Part shown: in pieces, positions 34,258 through 44,950 of the stretch | Position numbering within the stretch: position 1 is the stretch's first letter | How the letters are laid out: every line of letters begins with the position of its first letter | Source: Cellulomonas marina | GTDB taxonomy: Bacteria; Actinomycetota; Actinomycetes; Actinomycetales; Cellulomonadaceae | Direction of reading: 5' to 3' | DNA: 64,000 bases | Assembly (NCBI RefSeq): GCF_900111925.1 | Contig: NZ_FOKA01000007.1 | Location: 62,001-126,000, forward strand | Made by a program: the position numbers and the translations under genes | Notes under the pieces: generated by a model | Database searches by the model: none | Told to the model about the DNA's origin: nothing | Seen by the model: the letters and a program-made list of their open reading frames with translations, nothing else

Positions 34258-36123
34258 GTGGTGGTCGGCAGAGGGCGTCGGGACGCGTTGCTGACGGTCC
34301 TCGACGCCTTCACCACCGCGGCCGGTCCCCCGGGCGACGACGTCGACGCCGACGACGTGCTCGCGCGCCTCGCCGCGCGGGCCCCCGAGGTCCTCGGCCT
34401 GCCGCCCGGCACGGCCACCGCCCGGGTCCTCCTCCCCGGCGATCCCGTGGGCCCCCGGGTCGAGGGGCCCGCCGACGCCCCTGCCGACGAGCTCGTGGCC
34501 CGCCTGCCCCTCGAGGCACGCGGACGCACGTGGGCCGTGCTCGAGGTGCGCGCCGCGCCGGGGACGACCCCGCCCGACGACGACGGCCGCCGCGCGCTGG
34601 ACCGCCTCGTCGGGCTGTCGACCGCCCTGCTCGTCGTCGACGCCGACCGCGGTGCGGCGCGCGCGGCGCGGGACGACCTCGCGCGGCGGGCCGGCCACGA
34701 CCCGCTGACCGGGCTGCCCGTGCGGCGGGTCCTCCTCGAGCACGTCGACCGGGCGCTCGCCCGCCGCGCGCGCGGCGGGGAGGAGGTGGCGCTGCTGTTC
34801 CTCGACGTCGACGGCCTCAAGTACGTCAACGACACCTGGGGGCACGCCGCGGGCGACCGGCTGCTGCAGGCGTGCGCCGCGCGCCTGCGGGCCGGGCTGC
34901 GGGCCACGGACGTGGCGGCCCGCATGGGCGGCGACGAGCTGGCCGTGCTGCTCGCGGACGCCGGCGGGCCCGAGGCCGCCGTCGAGGTGGCCCGGCGGCT
35001 GACGGCGGCGGTCGGCGCACCGCTCGTCCTCGACCTGCCCTGGGGCGGCACGGTCACGCTGCACCCCTCGACGAGCACCGGCGTGGCCCTGGCCGACGAG
35101 CCGGGCGCCACCGCGGACGCGCTCGTCGCGCACGCCGACGCCGCCATGTACCGGGCCAAGCGGACCGGCCGCGGCTGCGTGGAGCTGTTCGAGCCGGCCC
35201 GCTACGCCGCGGACCGCGAGGCGACGGGCGAGGCCCGGCTGCTGGGGCAGCTGCGCGAGGCGCTCGACGAGAGCCGCCTCGAGCTGCACTACCAGCCCAT
35301 CCACGCGCTGCCGGTGCCTGGGCCGACGAACGGGCCGACGAACGGGCCGACGAACGGGCCGACGAACGGGCCGACGAACGGGCTGACGAACGGGCCGGAC
35401 GGGAGCGGGGGCGACGGGCCGGCGGTGCCCTGGGCCGTCGAGGCCCTGCTGCGGTGGCGCCATCCCGAGCGCGGCCTGCTGACGGCGGGCGCGTTCGTCG
35501 ACGTCGCGGAGGCCGGCGGCCTGCTCGTCGACATCGGCGCGTGGGCCCTGCGGGAGGCGGTCACCCAGCTCGCGCGGTGGGACGCCGCCCTCGGCGCGCG
35601 CAGCCCGCAGCGGGTGTTCGTCAACGTCTCGGCGGCCGAGCTCGCGCAGCCCGACCTGCCGCGGCGGGTCGCGCAGGTCCTCGCGGACGTCGGGGTGCCG
35701 CCGCGCCGGCTCACGCTCGAGCTCACGGAGACAGGCCTGCTCAGCGAGCACGGCACGGCGGCGGTGCGCGCGCTGGAGGAGCTGGAGTGCGGCGTGGCGA
35801 TCGACGACCTGGGCGTCGGGTACTCCTCGCTGTCGCGCGTGGTGGACATCCCCGACGCCGCGCTGAAGATCGACGGGTCGCTCACCCGCGAGCTGACGAC
35901 GCGCCCGGAGGCGTCAGCGCTGGTCAAGGCCGTGCTGCTGATGGGTCGCACGCTCGGGCGGACCGTCGTGCTCGAGGGCGTGGAGGACGCCGCCACCCTC
36001 GACCTGGCCGCGGCCCTGGGCTGCACGCACGCGCAGGGCTACCACCTGGGCCGGCCGCAGCCCGCCGACGCGATCACCGCCGCGCTGCGGCCGCCGGCGC
36101 CGTGCGGGGGGCGGCCGGCATGA
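34258..36123 (+). CDS. GAF-like GGDEF-EAL cyclic-di-GMP enzyme
   Basis: A 621-residue soluble protein from the GTG at 34258. The N-terminal about 130 residues are a degenerate GAF-like sensor. The GGDEF domain ([38 protein letters not shown]) has RMGGDELAVL, so the last Phe is Leu. The EAL phosphodiesterase domain keeps all metal and catalytic positions that I can check: EALLRWRHP, FVNVSAAELAQ, LELTETGLL, VAIDDLGVGYSSLSRV, LKIDGSL, VVLEGVEDAATL and HAQGYHLGRPQPAD. It can therefore probably hydrolyse cyclic-di-GMP. A GPTN repeat sits between the two domains. Its stop overlaps the next start (ATGA). Confidence 0.93.
   Translation: MVVGRGRRDALLTVLDAFTTAAGPPGDDVDADDVLARLAARAPEVLGLPPGTATARVLLPGDPVGPRVEGPADAPADELVARLPLEARGRTWAVLEVRAAPGTTPPDDDGRRALDRLVGLSTALLVVDADRGAARAARDDLARRAGHDPLTGLPVRRVLLEHVDRALARRARGGEEVALLFLDVDGLKYVNDTWGHAAGDRLLQACAARLRAGLRATDVAARMGGDELAVLLADAGGPEAAVEVARRLTAAVGAPLVLDLPWGGTVTLHPSTSTGVALADEPGATADALVAHADAAMYRAKRTGRGCVELFEPARYAADREATGEARLLGQLREALDESRLELHYQPIHALPVPGPTNGPTNGPTNGPTNGPTNGLTNGPDGSGGDGPAVPWAVEALLRWRHPERGLLTAGAFVDVAEAGGLLVDIGAWALREAVTQLARWDAALGARSPQRVFVNVSAAELAQPDLPRRVAQVLADVGVPPRRLTLELTETGLLSEHGTAAVRALEELECGVAIDDLGVGYSSLSRVVDIPDAALKIDGSLTRELTTRPEASALVKAVLLMGRTLGRTVVLEGVEDAATLDLAAALGCTHAQGYHLGRPQPADAITAALRPPAPCGGRPA
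35320..35391 (+). repeat. 12-bp tandem repeat encoding (GPTN)6
   Basis: Six consecutive units of GGGCCGACGAAC, the first five identical and the sixth GGGCTGACGAAC. They encode a GPTN-repeat loop inside the start of the EAL domain, between ELHYQPIHALPV and AVEALLRWRHP. Confidence 0.92.
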
Positions 36124-38063
36124 CCGACCTCGACGCGCTCGAGCGCGTGCTCGCCACCTTCACCGGCGCCGTCCTCGGCGAGGTCGACGCCCACGAGGTG
36201 CTCCGGCTGCTCGCCGAGGGCGTGGCCGAGGTGCTCGCCCTGCCGGCGGCCGGCGTCCTCGTCGCCGACGAGGGGGGACGGCTGTCGGTGGTGCACACCA
36301 CGGACCCCGCCAGCGCGGACGTGGAGGCCGTCCAGGCCGAGCAGCAGAGCGGGCCGGGCGTCGAGGCCCGCGCGTCGGGCGAGGTCCTCGACGTCGGTGA
36401 CCTGGCCGCGGAGGGCCGGTGGCCCGCGTTCATGGCACGGGCCGCCGAGCGCGGGCTGGCCGCCGTGACGACCGTCCCGCTCGTCGCGCGCGGGCGGACG
36501 TGGGGCACGCTCGACGTCTTCCGCGCCGAGCCGGGTCGGCTGCCGGGCGAGGACCTAGCCGTCCTGGAAGGGCTGGCGCGGCTCGCCACGCTCTGGGTGG
36601 TGCTCGCCTCCGACCGCGACGAGGCGCGCACGGCCCGTGCCGAGCTGGCCGACCACGCCATGCACGACGCGCTGACGGGCCTGCCCCTGCGCTGGGTGCT
36701 GCTCGAGCTGCTGGAGCGGGCGCTGGCCCGGGCGGCGCGGGCCGGTGCGCGCGCGGGCAGCGGGGCGGGCGGCGGGACGAGCAGCGCGACGGGCGGCGGC
36801 ACGGGCGGCGGGACGGGCAGCGGGACAGGCAGCGGGACGGGCACGGTGGCGCTGCTGTTCCTCGACGTCGACGGCCTCAAGTACGTCAACGACGTCGACG
36901 GGCACGCGGCGGGCGACGCGCTGCTGCGGGCGTGCGCCCGGCGCGCGCGGGCCCGGCTGCGGCCGCCGGACGTGCTGGCGCGGATCGGCGGCGACGAGCT
37001 CGTCGTCCTGCTCGAGGACGTGCGCTCCCCGGCCGAGGCGGTCGCGGTCGCCCAGCGGGTGGTCTCCGCCGTGGCCGAGCCGCTCGTGCTGCCCGGTCGG
37101 ACGGTGACGCCGTCCGTCAGCGTGGGCGTCGCGGTGGCCGACGACCCCGCGGTCCGGCCCGAGACGCTCCTCGCGCGCGCCGACGCGGCGATGTACCGCG
37201 CCAAGCGCGCCGGGCGGGGCGGCGTCGCCGTCGAGGACCCGGAGGGCTACGCCCGCGACCTGGCCGCGCACGCCACGCCGTCCCTCGTCGCGGACCTGCG
37301 CGCCGCGCTGGACGCCGACGCGCTGGAGGTGCACTACCAGCCGGTGCAGGACGTCGGCCCGGACCCGTCGCGCGCGCCGACGGGCGCGGCCTGGGGCGTG
37401 GAGGCCCTCGTGCGGTGGCGGCACCCGGTGCGCGGGCTGCTCTCCGGCGGCCAGGTGCTCGACGTCGCCGGCGCGGGCGGCCTGGAGCGCCGGCTGGGGC
37501 GGTTCGTCGTCGCCCGCGCGGTCGCGCAGCTCGCGGACTGGGACCGGGGCCTGGGCGCCCGGTCGCCGCAGCGGCTCTTCGTCAACCTGTCGGCCGCGGA
37601 GCTCGCGGACCCGGCCCTGCCCGCGACCGTGCGGGCGCTGCTCGACGCCGGTGGCGTGGCGCCCGAGCGGCTGCTGCTCGACGTGACCGAGGGGAGCCTC
37701 CTGGGCGAGGAGGCCGAGCGGGGCGCGCGGGCCCTGGTCGCGGAAGGGTGCGGGCTGTCCCTCGACGACCTCGGCGGGGGGTGGTCGTCGCTGCGCCGCG
37801 TGCTCGACGTGCCGGCGCGGGTGCTCAAGGTCGACCGGTCCCTCACCCGGCGGCTGCGCCGGCGCGAGGCGGCCGCGGTCGTCGGCGCGCTGCTCGAGAT
37901 GGGACGGGCGCTGGGCCGCGACGTCGTGCTCGAGGGCGTGGAGGACGAGGCGACCCTGGCCGTCGCGCGCGAGCTGGGCTGCGCCCACGTGCAGGGCTTC
38001 CACCTCGGCGCGCCGCAGACCGCCGACGAGCTGTCGGCCCGCCTGGGCGCCGCCGCGCGCTGA
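36120..38063 (+). CDS. GAF-GGDEF-EAL cyclic-di-GMP enzyme
   Basis: A 647-residue paralogue of the preceding protein. The ATG at 36120 overlaps the previous stop (ATGA). A GAF domain (EVLALPAAGVLVADEGGRLS; AVTTVPLVARGRTWGTLDVF) is followed by GGDEF (MHDALTGLPLRWVLLELLE; FLDVDGLKYVNDVDGHAAGD; RIGGDELVVLLED, again Leu for Phe) and EAL (EALVRWRHP, FVNLSAAELADP, LLDVTEGSLL, LSLDDLGGGWSSLRR, LKVDRSL, VVLEGVEDEATL, HVQGFHLGAPQ). A Gly/Ser/Thr repeat (36752-36845) splits the GGDEF domain. The phosphodiesterase should be active. Cyclase activity with GGDEL is uncertain. Confidence 0.93.
   Translation: MTDLDALERVLATFTGAVLGEVDAHEVLRLLAEGVAEVLALPAAGVLVADEGGRLSVVHTTDPASADVEAVQAEQQSGPGVEARASGEVLDVGDLAAEGRWPAFMARAAERGLAAVTTVPLVARGRTWGTLDVFRAEPGRLPGEDLAVLEGLARLATLWVVLASDRDEARTARAELADHAMHDALTGLPLRWVLLELLERALARAARAGARAGSGAGGGTSSATGGGTGGGTGSGTGSGTGTVALLFLDVDGLKYVNDVDGHAAGDALLRACARRARARLRPPDVLARIGGDELVVLLEDVRSPAEAVAVAQRVVSAVAEPLVLPGRTVTPSVSVGVAVADDPAVRPETLLARADAAMYRAKRAGRGGVAVEDPEGYARDLAAHATPSLVADLRAALDADALEVHYQPVQDVGPDPSRAPTGAAWGVEALVRWRHPVRGLLSGGQVLDVAGAGGLERRLGRFVVARAVAQLADWDRGLGARSPQRLFVNLSAAELADPALPATVRALLDAGGVAPERLLLDVTEGSLLGEEAERGARALVAEGCGLSLDDLGGGWSSLRRVLDVPARVLKVDRSLTRRLRRREAAAVVGALLEMGRALGRDVVLEGVEDEATLAVARELGCAHVQGFHLGAPQTADELSARLGAAAR
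36752..36845 (+). repeat. GGCAGCGGGACG-type in-frame repeat in the GGDEF domain
   Basis: Short units of GGCAGCGGG(ACG) and GGCGGCGGGACG repeat about eight times and encode Gly-Ser-Gly-Thr/Gly-Gly-Gly-Thr runs between the first helix and the first core strand of the GGDEF domain. Confidence 0.8.
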
Positions 38064-38104
38064 ACCGCCGCACCCCGGTCGCCGCGCGCCGGCCGTCGCA
38101 CGCT

Positions 38105-38116
38105 CGTCCGGGTGAA
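38105..38116 (+). promoter_or_regulatory. Degenerate copy of the CGGGTGA promoter element
   Basis: CGTCCGGGTGAA lies 61 bases upstream of the next gene's ATG and resembles the CCGGACGGGTGA element found upstream of other genes in this window. Function unknown. Confidence 0.3.
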
Positions 38117-38177
38117 TCCGCTGGTCCGGGCCCCGAGGTCCCGACGGGCGCCCCTCCTCGTCGCCCATGATCGGCGC

Positions 38178-39326
38178 ATGCGTGCGGTGCTGACGGCCCT
38201 CGAGCCACGTGACCGGCTCTCCGCCGCCCGCGCCTGGTGGGTGGTCGTGCTGTTCGGCGGCGCCGCGACGCTCGCGTGGGAGCTGCTGGCCCAGCTCCAG
38301 GACCGGCCGGGCGCGACGGCCGCCAGCGCGCTGTCGGCCGTCGCCGTCGTCGCCGTCTACGTGCTGGTCGCGGTCGCGCAGCGCTGGTGGACCGACCGGG
38401 TGCCGGTGCTCGTGTGGCCGGCGGTCGCGGTGCTGGCGCCCGTGGTGACCGTGCTCGTGGCGGTGTCCGTCGACGACCCGTCGGCGGCCGGGCAGCTGGG
38501 CCTCGTCTACGCCGTGGTGTACGGCGCCTCGCAGTTCCGCCGCGGCTTCGCCTGGGGTATCACGGTCTTCGCGGTGCTGTGCGACGCGGTGATCGTGCTG
38601 ACGCTGCTGCCGGTCGGCGACGCGCTGCGCGACCTGCTGCTGGCGGCCACGACGCTGCCCGTCATCACGGCCGTGCTCATGACCGCCGGCCGCGAGCGCG
38701 AGCGTCTCATCGACGAGCAGCGCCGGCTCATCGCCAGCCTCGACGAGCTGGCCTCCACCGACGACCTCACCGGCCTGCTGACCCGGCGGAGCCTCTCCGC
38801 CGCCGCGGAGGCCGCGCTCGTCACGGGCCGGCCGGGCGACGTCCGGCCGCACGTCGGCCTCGTGCTCCTCGACGTCGACGGGTTCAAGCAGGTCAACGAC
38901 GTGCACGGGCACCCCGCCGGGGACGCCGCGCTCGTCGAGCTGGCGGCCGCGCTCCGGGCGGTCGCCGGTCCGTCCGACGTCCTGGCCCGGATCGGCGGCG
39001 ACGAGCTGGCCGTGCTCGTCCGCGGCACGGGGCCGACGGTCGACGAGCGGGCCCGCGCGCTGCACACCGCCGCGCGCTCGTCCGGAGCGGGCACGGCCGG
39101 GGCGGGCACGGCCGGGGCGGGCACGGCCGGCAGCCCGCTGCGGCTGACGGTGTCCGTCGGCTACGCCGTCGCGCGTCCCGGCTGGTCGTTCGACGACCTG
39201 TACGCCGCCGCGGACCGCGCCCTCTACGCGGCCAAGGGCTCCGGTCGGGACCGCGTCGCCGCCGCCCGGCCCGAGCCGGACCCCGACCCGGAACCCCAGC
39301 CGGACCCCGAGCCGGACCTGGTGTAG
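38178..39326 (+). CDS. Membrane-bound diguanylate cyclase (GGDEL)
   Basis: The ATG at 38178 gives 382 residues. About five membrane segments (WWVVVLFGGAATLAWELL; VAVVAVYVLVAVAQRWW; VLVWPAVAVLAPVVTVLV; GLVYAVVYGASQF; ITVFAVLCDAVIVLTLLPV) precede a coiled-coil RERERLIDEQRRLIASLDEL and a GGDEF domain with STDDLTGLLTRRSLSAAAE, LDVDGFKQVNDVHGHPAGD and RIGGDELAVLV. A 15-bp repeat encodes AGTAG units in the domain (39087-39131). The C-terminus is an acidic Pro-Glu-Asp tail. It meets the convergent DinB gene three bases downstream. Confidence 0.9.
   Translation: MRAVLTALEPRDRLSAARAWWVVVLFGGAATLAWELLAQLQDRPGATAASALSAVAVVAVYVLVAVAQRWWTDRVPVLVWPAVAVLAPVVTVLVAVSVDDPSAAGQLGLVYAVVYGASQFRRGFAWGITVFAVLCDAVIVLTLLPVGDALRDLLLAATTLPVITAVLMTAGRERERLIDEQRRLIASLDELASTDDLTGLLTRRSLSAAAEAALVTGRPGDVRPHVGLVLLDVDGFKQVNDVHGHPAGDAALVELAAALRAVAGPSDVLARIGGDELAVLVRGTGPTVDERARALHTAARSSGAGTAGAGTAGAGTAGSPLRLTVSVGYAVARPGWSFDDLYAAADRALYAAKGSGRDRVAAARPEPDPDPEPQPDPEPDLV
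39087..39131 (+). repeat. Three 15-bp in-frame repeats in the GGDEL cyclase
   Basis: Three tandem copies of GCGGGCACGGCCGGG encode AGTAG pentapeptides between the conserved helix and the SVGYAVA strand of the cyclase domain. Confidence 0.85.
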
Positions 39327-39329
39327 CGG

Positions 39330-39869
39330 TCAGCCCCGCACGTCGTGCAGGTGGTGGCGCACGTCGTGCAGGAAGTACGCGCCGAGGGTCGCCAGGGTGA
39401 AGACCGAGCCGTTCGACCGCCGCCCGGGGCGCTCCCACGCGTCGTCGGGCACGGCGTCGAACAGCGCGGCGGTCGTCGCCGCCCGCCGGGCGAGCGCGCG
39501 GGCCACGTCGTCCGGGTGCTGCAGGTCGTAGCGCTCCGCCAGGGCGGTGGCGTCCTGGTCCCAGTTCGGGAACAGCGGGTCGTCCTCGTCGAGCACCAGC
39601 CGGACGCGCCCGGAGAAGACGTCCAGCACGTCGCGCACGTGCGCGGCGTACTCCGTCGGCGACCAGACGCCCGGGGCCGGCCGGCGCCGGGCGTCGGGCC
39701 GGGCCAGCACCGCCTGCCAGCGCGGCACGTCCGCGCGCACGGCGGCGCCGATCCCGCGGACGTCCACCGTGCGGGCGTCGAACCCGCAGTCGGGGCACGG
39801 GCGCTCGAGCACCCACGTCCAGTCCTTCGTGTCGGGCGCGGGTGCCTGCGGCTCGTCGGTGGCGGTCAT
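39330..39869 (-). CDS. DinB-family protein
   Basis: The ATG at 39869 gives 179 residues. It begins with an unusual N-terminal CPDCGFDARTVDVRG motif that may bind zinc. The four-helix DinB bundle follows: VPRWQAVLARPD, PGVWSPTEYAAHVRDVLDVF (first His), RYDLQHPDDVARALARR, and the final FTLATLGAYFLHDVRHHLHD with the metal-binding His cluster. The DinB/YfiT superfamily includes thiol-dependent transferases such as mycothiol transferases. The substrate here is unknown. Confidence 0.88.
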   Translation of the reverse strand: MTATDEPQAPAPDTKDWTWVLERPCPDCGFDARTVDVRGIGAAVRADVPRWQAVLARPDARRRPAPGVWSPTEYAAHVRDVLDVFSGRVRLVLDEDDPLFPNWDQDATALAERYDLQHPDDVARALARRAATTAALFDAVPDDAWERPGRRSNGSVFTLATLGAYFLHDVRHHLHDVRG

Positions 39870-39912
39870 GGCCGCACCGTAGCGGCAGCCGGCCCGCTCA
39901 GGGATGCCGGCC

Positions 39913-41109
39913 TCACATCGGGCAGCTCGTGCGCCAGTCGGACAGCGCACCGCCGGTCCCGGGCCCCGGGCAGAGGAAGGCCGTGTAGCGGGTGTCGTCG
40001 TCCACGAACCGCTTGAGCCACGCGATGCTGGTGGCGGCGATCGACGTGTTCGGGGAGTTCGGCGTGAAGTGGCTGGCCCCGTCGAGCTCGAGGTAGGCCC
40101 GCTCGCGCGCGTTGCCGAGGCTCTCGTAGAACGGGATCGCGTGCGACGCGACGGACGCCGTGGAGTCGTTCTCCGCCCCGATGATCAGCGTCGGGCTCGT
40201 CACCTCGGGCCACGTCTTGTCGGTGTTCCACGGCGTCAGGGGGATGACGGCGCGGATCGAGGGCCGGTCCTTGGCGGCCTCGAGCGAGCCGCCGCCGCCC
40301 ATGGAGTGGCCCATGGCGGCCAGGCGGGTGGCGTCCACGCGGGTGCGCACGCTGCTCGCCGTCGTCAGGTGGTCCAGGGCGGCCAGGAGCTGGTCACCGC
40401 GCGAGGCGGGCTGGTCCGAGGTCGTCAAGGTGTCGATGGTGAAGACGACGAACCCCTGCGACGCCAGGCGCGGGCCCAGCCACGAGATGCTCGACTGCCG
40501 CGCGGTGTACCCGGGCGCGATCGCGACGGCTCCGAAGGTGCCGGCGGTCGTCGTCGTCGGGTAGTAGATCGTGCCGCCCCCGAAGCCGCGGACCGACGTC
40601 GACGACACCGTGGTGGTGGACACCGCGAACGGGCCCGTCGTCGCCTGGATCGAGGCCGTGGCGGCGGGCAGCTGCGTGCCGTAGGACGACGCGGTCCGCA
40701 CGCCGACGACCTTGTCGGTCACCGTGGCGCCCTGGGAGTACCCGCCGAGGACGAACCGCGTGCCGGGGCAGGCGGCGGCGACGGCCTCGACGTGCGCGAC
40801 CATGTCGGCCGAGCCGGGGACCGCGCTGGTCTGCGAGCTGTTCGCCTCGTAGTCCACCGCGTACGACGAGACGCTCGAGCCCGCCAGCTCCGCGGTGACG
40901 GCCCGGACGTACGACGTGCCGACGACGCCGAGCCCCGGCGTCTCGCCCGTGCCGCGCGCGAACGCCACGTCGACGTCGGCACAGGTGGCCGACTGGGCGC
41001 CGCCGGCGGTGGCCGTGACGACCACCCCCGCGAGCAGCGTGCTGAGCAGGGCGGTGACGGCGGTGGCCCGGGCGGGCCGGAGCGGACACTCTCGTGGACG
41101 CGCTCCCAC
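39913..41109 (-). CDS. PETase/cutinase-type polyester hydrolase with a partial cutinase domain fused at the N-terminus
   Basis: With the GTG at 41109 the product is 398 residues and has an export signal ([20 protein letters not shown]). Residues about 32-135 match the first half of mycobacterial-type cutinases: [33 protein letters not shown] and [11 protein letters not shown] with Ser125. They stop before the cutinase Asp and His. Residues about 138-398 are a complete polyester hydrolase of the Thermobifida cutinase/PETase type: [52 protein letters not shown] (Ser269), [10 protein letters not shown] (Asp315), [13 protein letters not shown] (His347), [19 protein letters not shown] and a final Cys for the C-terminal disulfide. 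It should cleave cutin-like or synthetic polyesters. The start codon is uncertain. Confidence 0.9.
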   Translation of the reverse strand: MGARPRECPLRPARATAVTALLSTLLAGVVVTATAGGAQSATCADVDVAFARGTGETPGLGVVGTSYVRAVTAELAGSSVSSYAVDYEANSSQTSAVPGSADMVAHVEAVAAACPGTRFVLGGYSQGATVTDKVVGVRTASSYGTQLPAATASIQATTGPFAVSTTTVSSTSVRGFGGGTIYYPTTTTAGTFGAVAIAPGYTARQSSISWLGPRLASQGFVVFTIDTLTTSDQPASRGDQLLAALDHLTTASSVRTRVDATRLAAMGHSMGGGGSLEAAKDRPSIRAVIPLTPWNTDKTWPEVTSPTLIIGAENDSTASVASHAIPFYESLGNARERAYLELDGASHFTPNSPNTSIAATSIAWLKRFVDDDTRYTAFLCPGPGTGGALSDWRTSCPM

Positions 41110-41205
41110 GCGGTCAAGGGTCGGTGTGGAGAACGTTCGACACCAGCAGCGGCGTCGGCGCCGCGACCCGCTCAGCGGCACCACGGCCCGGCCGTCCGGC
41201 GCCCG

Positions 41206-41613
41206 TCAGACCAGGTGCGCGTCCTGCAGGGCCAGCCACTCCTCGTCGGAGAAGATCCGCGAGCGGATGAGGAACCGCCGGCCCTCCGGCGCCTCCAGCG
41301 AGAAGCCCGCGCCGCGCCCGTCGACGACGTCGATGGTCAGGTGCGTGTGCTTCCAGTACGCGTACTGCGCCCGCGTCATCCAGACCGGGACGACGGCGCC
41401 CCCGCCGATGTCGAGGTCGCCCAGGTGGACGTCGACGTCGCCCGTGAGGAACTCCCCGGCGGGGTAGCACATGGGCGACGAGCCGTCGCAGCACCCCCCG
41501 GACTGGTGGAACATCAGCTCGCCGTGCTGCGCCCGCAGGTCGCGCAGCAGTGCCGCGGCCTCCTCCGTGACGTCGACCCGCGACGGCACGGGTGCCGCTC
41601 CTGCCTCGGTCAT
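41206..41613 (-). CDS. DUF779 protein linked to aldehyde dehydrogenase
   Basis: A 135-residue soluble protein of family DUF779 from the ATG at 41613. Conserved parts are LMFHQSGGCCDGSSPMCYPA (Cys cluster), FLTGDVDVHLGDLDI, VPVWMTRAQYAYWKHTHLTI and GFSLEAPEGRRFLIRSRIFS. Members are usually encoded next to ExaC/AcoD-type aldehyde dehydrogenases, as here (83-base gap, same strand). Their biochemical role is not known to me; the Cys-rich motif suggests metal binding or redox assistance. Confidence 0.93.
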   Translation of the reverse strand: MTEAGAAPVPSRVDVTEEAAALLRDLRAQHGELMFHQSGGCCDGSSPMCYPAGEFLTGDVDVHLGDLDIGGGAVVPVWMTRAQYAYWKHTHLTIDVVDGRGAGFSLEAPEGRRFLIRSRIFSDEEWLALQDAHLV

Positions 41614-41696
41614 GACCGCTCCCTCGCCGTGCGTGCACCTGCGGACCGGGGGCCGCCGCCGGGCCCGGGTCTGGACCCGACGGCGACCCGGCCCGG

Positions 41697-43220
<1,524 letters not shown>

Positions 43221-43318
43221 GCCTGCTCCACCGATCTGCACGGTCGGGGGCTGCGGCCCGCCCTCGGCGGAGGGCCGCGCCCGGGTCGCGGCCTCCTCGC
43301 CGCGCTCCGGGGCCGACG

Positions 43319-44824
43319 TTAGGAGCGGGGGCGTTGCAGCGACGTTGCAGCTGCGGCGCGCGGGTGAGGGGCACCGCCCGTCCGGGTCCCGACGAGGGCC
43401 GACCCGACGAGGGCCGGTCCGACGAGGGCCGGTCCGACGAGGGCGGGCCCGACGAGGGCCGGTCCGGCGACGGCCAGCTCGTCGGACAGGCGGGCCAGCC
43501 GGGCGTGCGCCCGCAGGTGCACGGCCGAGCCGGGGGCCGTGAGGGCGGCCAGCCGGCACCAGGCGTCCCAGTCGTCGAGACCCTCGTCGGACGCCGTCCA
43601 CCGCTGCAGCGCGCCGACGTCCCGGCCCGCGAGCACCGCGGCGCGCACGCACGCGGACAGGTCCTCCCGGACCCGCACGACCCCCGGCGCCACCGAGCGC
43701 GGCAGCACCGGCCCGGGGTACGCCGCGAGCGCCACGGCCAGGTCCTCGACGCCCAGCGCCGCCCGCACCGCGGCGAGGTCCGTCGTCACGGGCAGCGCCA
43801 GCCGGTAGGGCGACGAGGACGCCAGCAGGTCCCCCACCGCCCGCCGCAGCCGCGACACCTCCGCGCGGACCGTCACCGCCGACAGCTCGTCCTCGCACAG
43901 CAGGACCGCGAGCTCCTCCCCCGTCAGCCCGGCGGGGTGCTCCGCCAGCAGCAGGAGGATCTCCGCGTGGCGCCGCGACAGCCGGACGTCGCCGCCGCGC
44001 CCCTGCAGCGTCGGGGCCCCGGCACCCAGCACGGCCAGCCGGGGCACGTCGGTCGACGCATCGGCACCCGCATCGGCACCCGCATCGGCACCGGCACCCG
44101 CACCCGCACGGGCACCCGCACCGGCACGGGCGCCCACCCCCGCCACCGCGGCCTCGAGCGCCGCGGCCGTCGCGCGCACGAGCGAGCGCGCCATCGGGCT
44201 GGCCACCTCGCGCCCGCCCGTCACGTCGAGCACCCCGAGGACGGACCCGTCCGGCCCGTGCACCGGCGCGGCCACGCAGTTGTACGCCTGCACGGGCCGC
44301 GCCCAGTGCTCCGCGCCCAGCACCTGCACCACCTGGCCGGTGGCCAGGGCCGTGCCGGGGGCGTTGGTGCCGGCGCAGTCCTCGCGCCACACGGCGCCCT
44401 CGACGAACCCGACGGCACCCACCCGCCGGCGCACGGCGGCGTCGCCCTCGACCCACAGCAGCCGGCCCTCGGTGTCCGTCAGCGCGGCCACCCAGCCCAG
44501 CCCCGGCTCGACGAGGAGCCCCCGCCAGGCCGGCAGCGCTGCAGCGAGCGGGTGCCGCGCGCGGGCGGCCCGGAGGTCGGCGTCGGTGAGGTCCACCAGG
44601 GGCTCGGCGCGGTCGGGGTCGACGCCGCTGCGCACGCTGCGGGTCCAGGAGTCGGCCACGACCGGGCGGACGGCCTGCCGCGGCACCTGGCCCGTCGCCG
44701 CCGCGCGCTCGTGCGCCGCGCGCAGGGCCGGCCCGCGTCGGGCCGCCGGCGCGGGAGCAGCCGCGCGCGCCGTCGCGGCCTGGGACGCGGCGCGGGGTGC
44801 TCGCGCGGCGGGGGGAGCGGTCAC
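43319..44824 (-). CDS. GAF-domain transcriptional regulator (AcoR-like, without AAA+ domain)
   Basis: A 501-residue protein from a GTG at 44824. The N-terminal part resembles the sensor of AcoR-type regulators: [29 protein letters not shown], a GAF domain with [40 protein letters not shown] and [10 protein letters not shown]. Instead of an AAA+ sigma-54 domain it ends in a winged-helix-like segment ([40 protein letters not shown]). Two low-complexity repeats, GAD and VGPAL, flank it. It lies 98 bases upstream of the aldehyde dehydrogenase gene and probably controls it in response to an aldehyde or diol (inference from context). Confidence 0.85.
   Translation of the reverse strand: MTAPPAARAPRAASQAATARAAAPAPAARRGPALRAAHERAAATGQVPRQAVRPVVADSWTRSVRSGVDPDRAEPLVDLTDADLRAARARHPLAAALPAWRGLLVEPGLGWVAALTDTEGRLLWVEGDAAVRRRVGAVGFVEGAVWREDCAGTNAPGTALATGQVVQVLGAEHWARPVQAYNCVAAPVHGPDGSVLGVLDVTGGREVASPMARSLVRATAAALEAAVAGVGARAGAGARAGAGAGADAGADAGADASTDVPRLAVLGAGAPTLQGRGGDVRLSRRHAEILLLLAEHPAGLTGEELAVLLCEDELSAVTVRAEVSRLRRAVGDLLASSSPYRLALPVTTDLAAVRAALGVEDLAVALAAYPGPVLPRSVAPGVVRVREDLSACVRAAVLAGRDVGALQRWTASDEGLDDWDAWCRLAALTAPGSAVHLRAHARLARLSDELAVAGPALVGPALVGPALVGPALVGSALVGTRTGGAPHPRAAAATSLQRPRS
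43391..43465. repeat. Five 15-bp tandem repeats in the GAF regulator C-terminus
   Basis: Five units of GACGAGGGCCGGTCC (two variants) encode VGPAL pentapeptides on the minus strand near the regulator's end. Confidence 0.88.
44059..44130. repeat. 12-bp and 6-bp repeats in the GAF regulator linker
   Basis: CATCGGCACCCG units followed by CACCGG/CACCCG units encode GAGAD/GADA-type linker residues between the GAF and winged-helix parts. Confidence 0.75.
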
Positions 44825-44950
44825 CGTCGTCCTCTCGGTCCCGGTGCACGCCCACGGGCCCCGGTGCCGAGGAGTCTACGAGCGACCCCGGACGGGTGGC
44901 ATCGTCCGACCGGTTGGAATTTTCCTGACACTCCGTGCGACGATGTCACC

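Noticed and set aside
41110..41184. Earlier ATG start for the polyester hydrolase at 41184
   Set aside because: It would add a Cys/Arg-rich stretch before the signal peptide. The GTG at 41109 gives a normal signal, though neither has a clear ribosome-binding site.
44926..44948. TGACA...TGTCA inverted repeat as a TetR operator
   Set aside because: Arms are only five bases with a 13-base gap and overlap the start codon region; too weak to call.
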